NCBI RefSeq assembly: GCF_051622035.1
Contig: NC_135355.1
Coordinates: 24,028,986-24,092,985, forward strand
Direction: 5' to 3'
Source: Arctopsyche grandis
Taxonomy: Eukaryota; Arthropoda; Insecta; Trichoptera; Hydropsychidae
DNA: 64,000 bases
Part shown: positions 59,901 through 64,000 of the stretch, in pieces
Layout of the letters: each line of letters begins with the position of its first letter
Position numbering within the stretch: position 1 is the first letter of the stretch
Position numbers and translations under genes: made by a program
Notes under the pieces: generated by a model
Told to the model about the DNA's origin: nothing
Seen by the model: only the letters and a program-made list of their open reading frames with translations
Database searches by the model: none

Positions 59901-61848
59901 CACAAGGGGAGGTACCATTTCCGGTCAATTTAAAAATTTACATTGTTTTAATTAGCATTTCAGAATCCGATAAATATACACTATATAAATTATACATAGG
60001 GTTTGAATTTGAATTATTTAAATTTATGAGATTCAGCATAAAAACTTAAATTAAATGAGATTCGGCATAAACAACATTTGAAAATAGATGACCTACAATA
60101 AATATGCCCTCCAAATGTGACATGGGTATATGTAAGTCACTACAAATAAAATAAAATAAATAGATTTAAGTGTAATTTGTTTCGGTAATAATTCTGCTGG
60201 TCACATTAGATTGTATGTATAAATTTCTCCTGTCACATAAGAGAGTATCTTTACTCTTGACCGCCGTCTCGTGTTGTTTAGATCAGCGTCTTTACTGTAA
60301 GTAATTAGGGATGACGGTTTGCTACTAGGCATATTAAGATATCAACTTTACGGCCCCCCTGGAAGCAATGGGGACGGGAGGCTTGGATACGAAAATAATA
60401 TTAATTTCTTCACTGGTATTGGTTCTTTATTAGTTGAAAAAATAAAAGGTTCACGCAAAAAATATAAACTTCGACCGAAAAGAGCCCACTAGCCCACTAA
60501 GGGCGAAATCACACTCGGCGAGACGTGGTACATGGTTTTTTTAGATACTTTCAAACGTGCGAAAAAAATGAGCATCCCTTCATACGATACCCAGTACATT
60601 CATGCGACGCTCGGTACACAGCGTCAACAAAAATACCCCCTGGGTGTGTTCGGTAAAATTGGATTCTTGTATTTATCCTTACTTGACAGTGATCGATAAC
60701 GGTTTTAAGAAATATAGGAGAACTTGTCGACGTACCACATACCATATCACGCGCTGTGTGATTTTCAGTCCGATAGGACTAACGGTGTTCAAAAAATCCC
60801 CAAAATACACAGACACATAGCCAAACATGTACACACAAACGCACACACATTTTTTCTAGATCATGAATACGTGATCAGTGATTGATTCCGAGTTCGAATC
60901 AGTCAAAATCTCGAGTTTGAATTTTTACATGATCACAAAACGTCATCTATTCTTACTACGTATGTACATATGTAGATAAAGTAAAAAATTATATGAAATA
61001 TACAAATATGAAAAAATCCACTTTGTATAAATTTTTGTCAAGATAAATCGATGAAACTTTTTATATAGCGTTTCCTTGATATGACGAAAATCTTCCACGT
61101 ACGTACATACAAACATACTTATTTAGATCCAATATAAATTAAATTCTCGGGAAAATATTGTCCCACAACTGCATTGAATTCTATGCGGATATTAAGCATG
61201 TTGGCATCGAATTTTTTTGCTTGTAATTCCTCTTAGATAATATAAAACAGAAAAACCTACAATTATATTTATTATTATATATAGGCGGTAGAATCGATCA
61301 AGGACACCACGACAACCTGGCACACAAAGCTTTGGACGAGACGATAGAATTCTCCGAAGCGGTCAAGATGGCCGACTCTATAGTAGGCAGCGACACACTG
61401 ATCGTTATAACTGCAGATCACGCTCACACCATGTCATTCGCCGGATATCCGGCCAGAGGGACAGACATCTTAGGCTTTGGGGGAAACGGAAACGACAGCT
61501 TACCGTATAGCACTTTAGCGTACGCCAATGGACCCAGCTACTACAAAGGCCGATACAACATGACCGAGGAGGACAGACGTGAGAACCCCACTATTGCAAT
61601 CTGCAGTCAAAAAATGAAAGAGTTGAGACTTACATATGTATCTTTCGTATTTTATTTCAGATGCGGCCAACTATACGTTCCCTTCGGCGGTTCCTTTGGC
61701 TTCTGAGACACATGGAGGGGAAGATGTACAGGTGTTCGCAAGTGGTCCATGGTCTCACATCTTCACGGGTGCGTACGAGCAAAATGCTATACCTCATATG
61801 ATGGCATTCGCGACGTGCATAGGTCCTGGACTCACCGCGTGCTCCTAG
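47978..61848 (+). CDS. Alkaline phosphatase (ALP-D), secreted type
   Basis: Eight exons: 47978-48053, 55998-56269, 56353-56545, 57821-57993, 58073-58252, 58325-58475, 61285-61578, 61661-61848. 1527 nt, 508 aa, all introns GT..AG and in phase. Signal peptide residues 1-20 ([15 protein letters not shown]). Catalytic residues complete: [54 protein letters not shown]. The RIDH histidine common to the others is Gln here, a non-ligand position. No hydrophobic C-terminal tail (LTACS), so probably soluble. Intron positions match ALP-A and ALP-C plus one extra intron within the VIL..YLLG exon. Exon codons are GC-richer than in the minus-strand genes. Introns 1 (7.9 kb) and 6 (2.8 kb) are inflated by transposons. 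Confidence 0.95.
49298..50004. mobile_element. hAT-type element with CCCGGG-rich ends, copy 2
   Basis: TAGGGTTTCTGAcccgggcc at left, GAAATCAGAAACCCTG at right. Same family as 16168-17060 in opposite orientation. Flanking octamers ATATGTAC and GTATGCAC agree at 6 of 8, a decayed duplication. Shared internal stretch TTGACCTTACCGATGAAT. In ALP-D intron 1. Confidence 0.85.
51255..51598 (+). pseudogene. RTE-like LINE C-terminus relic
   Basis: Broken frames give [34 protein letters not shown], then RWVDEIRK and finally [15 protein letters not shown] with stop, followed by a short (ATG)n tail. This is the standard C-terminus of insect endonuclease-reverse transcriptase (RTE-type) LINEs. At least three stops or frameshifts; the reverse transcriptase proper is absent. 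In ALP-D intron 1. Confidence 0.8.
52550..54154. mobile_element. Inverted-repeat element with CTAGTGGTTTTACCCGGC ends, copy 2
   Basis: Left end AGCGGTTTTATCCGGCTTCG (decayed), right end CGAAGCCGGGTAAAACAACTAG in part, in inverse. Interior shares blocks with 9375-10529 (GAATGTATTC/ TTCAAAAGAAAAATGTGAC region, TCAACTATAAGTTGATAC inverse). Carries a minisatellite not present in copy 1. In ALP-D intron 1. Confidence 0.65.
52790..53145 (+). repeat. About 26-bp minisatellite, roughly 13 units
   Basis: Unit approximates AATCGGGATCCGGAACTGAA plus ACAGT, with substitutions and length drift. It explains the repetitive Phe/Arg/Pro minus-strand frame, which is not a gene. Confidence 0.85.
54480..54880 (+). 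mobile_element. tRNA-derived SINE
   Basis: A pol III B box GGTTCAATCC at 54556-54565 lies about 35-45 bp after an A-box-like TTAAATTAGTGGTTA. It is followed by a non-tRNA body (TGAAACGATTCCAATAAATT, GCCAACC) and a 3' part ending near GGCCTTGCTGG. The head is too diverged to be a tRNA gene. A fragment of the body occurs at 12880-12912. In ALP-D intron 1. Confidence 0.65.
55424..55797. mobile_element. Foldback hAT-type MITE, copy 2, TSD CTATGAAT
   Basis: CTATGAAT flanks at 55416-55423 and 55798-55805. Ends GGTGCAAACGATCGAAAAGC and inverse. Shares ACATCGAAAGGTTA, CGTCATCTGATGTGCAAT and the ATTAAACTCGCCAGAAAG centre with 18881-19245. Unlike copy 1 the left arm is replaced internally by unrelated sequence. 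In ALP-D intron 1. Confidence 0.9.
55880..55908 (+). mobile_element. Helitron-like 3' terminus (plus strand)
   Basis: CCCGTTGAAATCAACGGG is a perfect 7-bp-stem hairpin, followed by CACAACA and CTAG next to T. Sister to 22391-22450. The body upstream is short AT-rich sequence; the 5' end was not found. It lies about 90 bp before ALP-D exon 2. Confidence 0.6.
56546..57820. other. ALP-D intron 3, nothing firmly assigned
   Basis: AT-rich. The start of a possible hAT-like repeat is visible at 57130-57165 (AAGGGTATCCAACC..), with no matching right end found. Confidence 0.4.
58800..59252 (-). mobile_element. Solo LTR, 453 bp, TSD ATAT
   Basis: TGTTGCG..GTTACA bounded by ATAT on both sides (58796-58799, 59253-59256). 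GC-richer than its surroundings. Read on minus it has a TATA box (TATAAATAT near 59090) and AATAAA (near 58870) in promoter-then-poly(A) order, so the original element ran on minus. No internal region remains, consistent with LTR-LTR recombination. In ALP-D intron 6. Not related to the 178-bp LTRs at 3.7 and 6.7 kb. Confidence 0.75.
59290..59935 (+). repeat. ACTTCCGG-family dispersed repeat, copy 4
   Basis: Longest copy: contains TACTTCCGGTTTACAAATTC then TGACCAAAACC, GCCACTTCCGGTTGACGC and GTACTTCCGGTTGAAG, ending at GAGGTACCATTTCCGGTC, which matches the left end of copy 1 in inverse. Confidence 0.75.
60506..60776. mobile_element. Probable short MITE in ALP-D intron 6
   Basis: GAAATCACACTCGGCG with GTGGTACATGG at left is matched with mismatches in inverse at right (GTACCACATACC then GCGCTGTGTGATTTTC). 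No clean duplication of flanks. Confidence 0.5.
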
Positions 61849-62030
61849 TTTACTAGTCATTAAAATTCGTTAGTCATAATTAATCGTAAATATTTATTAT
61901 TCAGACTACAATGTAAATAGAATACTTGCGACAATTGTACTACTGAGCGTACATATAATAATAACATGGATTCGTACGTACAAGTCGCAAATATTCTTGC
62001 GCTAGATAAAATTATATAATTATTAAGATA

Positions 62031-62036
62031 AATAAA
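62031..62036 (+). terminator. Candidate poly(A) signal of ALP-D
   Basis: AATAAA 183 bases after the stop codon, the first on the strand after the gene. Another lies near 62147. Confidence 0.45.
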
Positions 62037-62344
62037 TTACTAATAAAAACATTGAAAAATGCAATAATAATGTAAAGCAGTGTGATAATTATTTATTTTT
62101 AATCATAAATTATGTATGTATATACCACTTGACTTATTTAAAATGAAATAAATTTCATAACCATTCTTTCATTTTTACTTTTTGTAATATATTTTGTAAT
62201 AATTTTAAAGTCAAAAATATTTTTTTCCCTGATAATATGCATTTATTTTGACAGTTTTTCATTTCACCACGTTTATGGGGATTATTTTGCAACCTAAACA
62301 TACTAATTCTAGCGGTGTTTGAGAAATTTTGGCGAATATTAATG

Positions 62345-62716
62345 TATGGAATGTGTAATTACCGAAAACGCAAATATCGGAAGGCAAAGATCGAAAATCG
62401 AAAGATCTTAAGTCGAAAGATCAAAAAAAAGGGTGCATGGTAAACGGTACATACTCACGTACATATTCACTTAATTTGCGCGAGCAGGATACAACAGGAA
62501 CAAGAGGAACAGGCTTTTCCTCCCGTATTCTGCCCGCGCACATTAATACGAGAGGAAAAGCCTGTTCCTCTTGTTCCTGTTGTATCCTAATCGCGCAAAT
62601 TAAGTGAGTATGTACCGTTTACCATGCACCCATTTTTTTGATCTTTCGAATTAAGATCTTTCGATTTTCGATCTTTTCCTTCCTTTATTTGCGTTTTCGG
62701 TAATTTCACATTCCGG
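62345..62716. repeat. Long palindrome, about 370 bp
   Basis: Arms of about 170-190 bp pair with few mismatches: GGAATGTG.AATTACCGAAAACGC outermost, then GATCTTTCGA blocks, GGTAAACGGTAC, TTAATTTGCGCGA and GGAACAAGAGGAACAGGC near the centre (62535-62548). The central module also occurs at 21155-21222 and the outer module at 21382-21490. Non-coding. Confidence 0.85.
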
Positions 62717-63380
62717 CCCGTGAGGTAAACCCCAATAATATATATAGACAGACAAAAATAATTTATGAATAGTACAATATTTCAGCTCTTTACGCGGAAA
62801 ATACACTCATTTTCAAAAGAAAATTTTTAGTCATTTCAGCTGAAACTGAAAGTGTATGTACATACATACATATGTACAATTTTTGTTTTTCTCAAATGCT
62901 TAGAAAGTCGCGCGAAAAAAATAGAACGCAGCTATTTCATGTGAAGATCGTTCATGTATGATAATTGACGTGGCAGGTTGTTAACGTCGAACACATTCTC
63001 ACGAATAACATCACAGCTTTGACATCCAATAAATTTATAGACATTATCTGAGAGCTTTTTAATTCTAATCACACCGTATCTTCTCATACCTACATAGGTA
63101 TATGTACATGTGTATAATTAATCTTTAGCCACTCGACTTTATCTATAATTATTATGTGTAGTATAATAGACGTCGCATAATCACGAAAACGTTATTAACA
63201 ATATCGACGTACAACACATACTGATAATGTGAGCTAATCTATGATCATAAAAGTGATTACCGTACATTATGCCACAATTGAATTCAATCATCGTGAGGCT
63301 TAGCCCTATTATACATACATATACTGCCTTTCATAAGATCACGCATCAATCATTTAAATTTATTGCGGGTTTATACATTA

Positions 63381-63465
63381 CTAGTGGTTTTACCCGGCTT
63401 TGCTCGGTATTTGTAATATAAACCGCTTAAAAATGGCCAATCTAATAGTAAAAAATTTGGGTGTG
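63381..63465. mobile_element. CTAGTGGTTTTACCCGGC-family end, copy 3
   Basis: CTAGTGGTTTTACCCGGCTT through TAATATAAACCGCTTAA and CCAATCTAATAGTAAA matches the left ends of the elements at 9375 and 52550. TA precedes it (63379-63380). Its other end is not in view. Confidence 0.65.
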
Positions 63466-63476
63466 AACAACCCATG

Positions 63477-64000
63477 ACTTTATCAATGTATTTGAGGAAT
63501 ATAAGAAAGTTACAACACAAAATTCGATATTGAACCGTACATACAGATTATGAAATACTAATAACTATGACAGCGATACAAATAGTTTAGATTCCTCCAT
63601 GTTTCCATTATTGTCTGTTGACAAGTTCCATTTATCTGATTTACGCTACGGTTTTGGTAAAATTAAAAATATTAAATCTTTTGGACCAGATTTCATTCCA
63701 GATTTCATTTTAAAGGGTAGTGAGCCTGGACTCTCGTCTCCATTGATTTTTATTTTTAATCTAATGCTGAAGACTTCAGTTTTTCCTGTATCATGGAAGT
63801 GTTCGAAAGTAACTCCGATCCATAAAAAAGGTGATAAGTATTCCATTAGAAACTATCGCCCGGTTGCTATAATATCCTCTTCTGCAAAACTTTTTGAAAT
63901 TATACTTCATAGGTATATTTTCAATCATTGCCAGAGTATGATTATTGATCAGCAACATGGATTTCGTCCACAACGTTCAACGACCACAAATTTGTTGTCA
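63477..64000 (+). pseudogene. LINE reverse transcriptase, partial, runs off the window
   Basis: From 63554 to the window end the frame is open for 149 codons and reads SFGPDFIPDFILKGSEPG, then TPIHKKGDK, NYRPVAIISSSAKLFE and QQHGFRPQRSTTTNLLS. These are the N-terminal finger and first palm motifs of non-LTR reverse transcriptase (Jockey/CR1-like group by general look). Upstream the same frame continues to 63477 but contains a TGA at 63551, so the copy is probably defective. The catalytic YADD region lies beyond the window. Confidence 0.85.

Overview
The window looks like AT-rich nuclear DNA from an insect. Genes have short, split exons with GT..AG introns, the core promoters are arthropod-type (TATA plus TCAGT-like initiator), there are long (TA)n arrays, and the transposon load is high (hAT-type MITEs, Helitron-like ends, LINE remnants, a tRNA-derived SINE, LTR elements). 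I cannot fix the order from sequence alone.

Layout. 1-11 kb is repeat territory. It holds a candidate terminal-inverted-repeat element, an hAT relic, a complete LTR retrotransposon with identical 178-bp LTRs that encodes only a Gag protein (3704-6863, inserted in a (TA)n array), a MITE, a LINE 3' fragment and an inverted-repeat element. At 11.1 kb there is one isolated coding-looking exon of unknown identity. From 15.6 to 23.3 kb (+) runs a six-exon calmodulin-like gene (175 aa, four intact EF-hands, novel N-terminal extension) whose 4.5-kb first intron is packed with transposons. 23.3-28.9 kb is AT-rich with no gene seen.

The core of the window is an alkaline phosphatase (ALP) family. Three complete genes lie head-to-tail on the minus strand: ALP-A 28.9-31.0 kb, ALP-B 32.6-35.1 kb and ALP-C 35.8-37.9 kb. 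A fourth complete gene, ALP-D, lies on the plus strand from 48.0 to 61.8 kb, inflated by TE-rich introns. I rebuilt every exon; all four frames close (527, 524, 527 and 508 aa) and share intron positions and phases. ALP-A, -C and -D keep the catalytic serine and metal ligands and end without a hydrophobic tail, so they look secreted and active. ALP-B has an intact frame but has lost the catalytic Ser (to Glu), a metal-ligand Asp (to Ser), the phosphate-binding Arg (to Ser) and the Mg-ligand Glu (to Leu), and it alone has a hydrophobic GPI-type C-terminus. It reads as a membrane-anchored pseudophosphatase kept inside an active ALP cluster, and is the most interesting gene here.

38-47.5 kb is gene-poor, with a ZBED5-like hAT relic and a MITE. 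The window ends (63.5-64 kb) inside the reverse transcriptase of a LINE. Several transposon boundaries could be set to the base from target-site duplications, one confirmed by an unoccupied copy of the insertion site in the same window.
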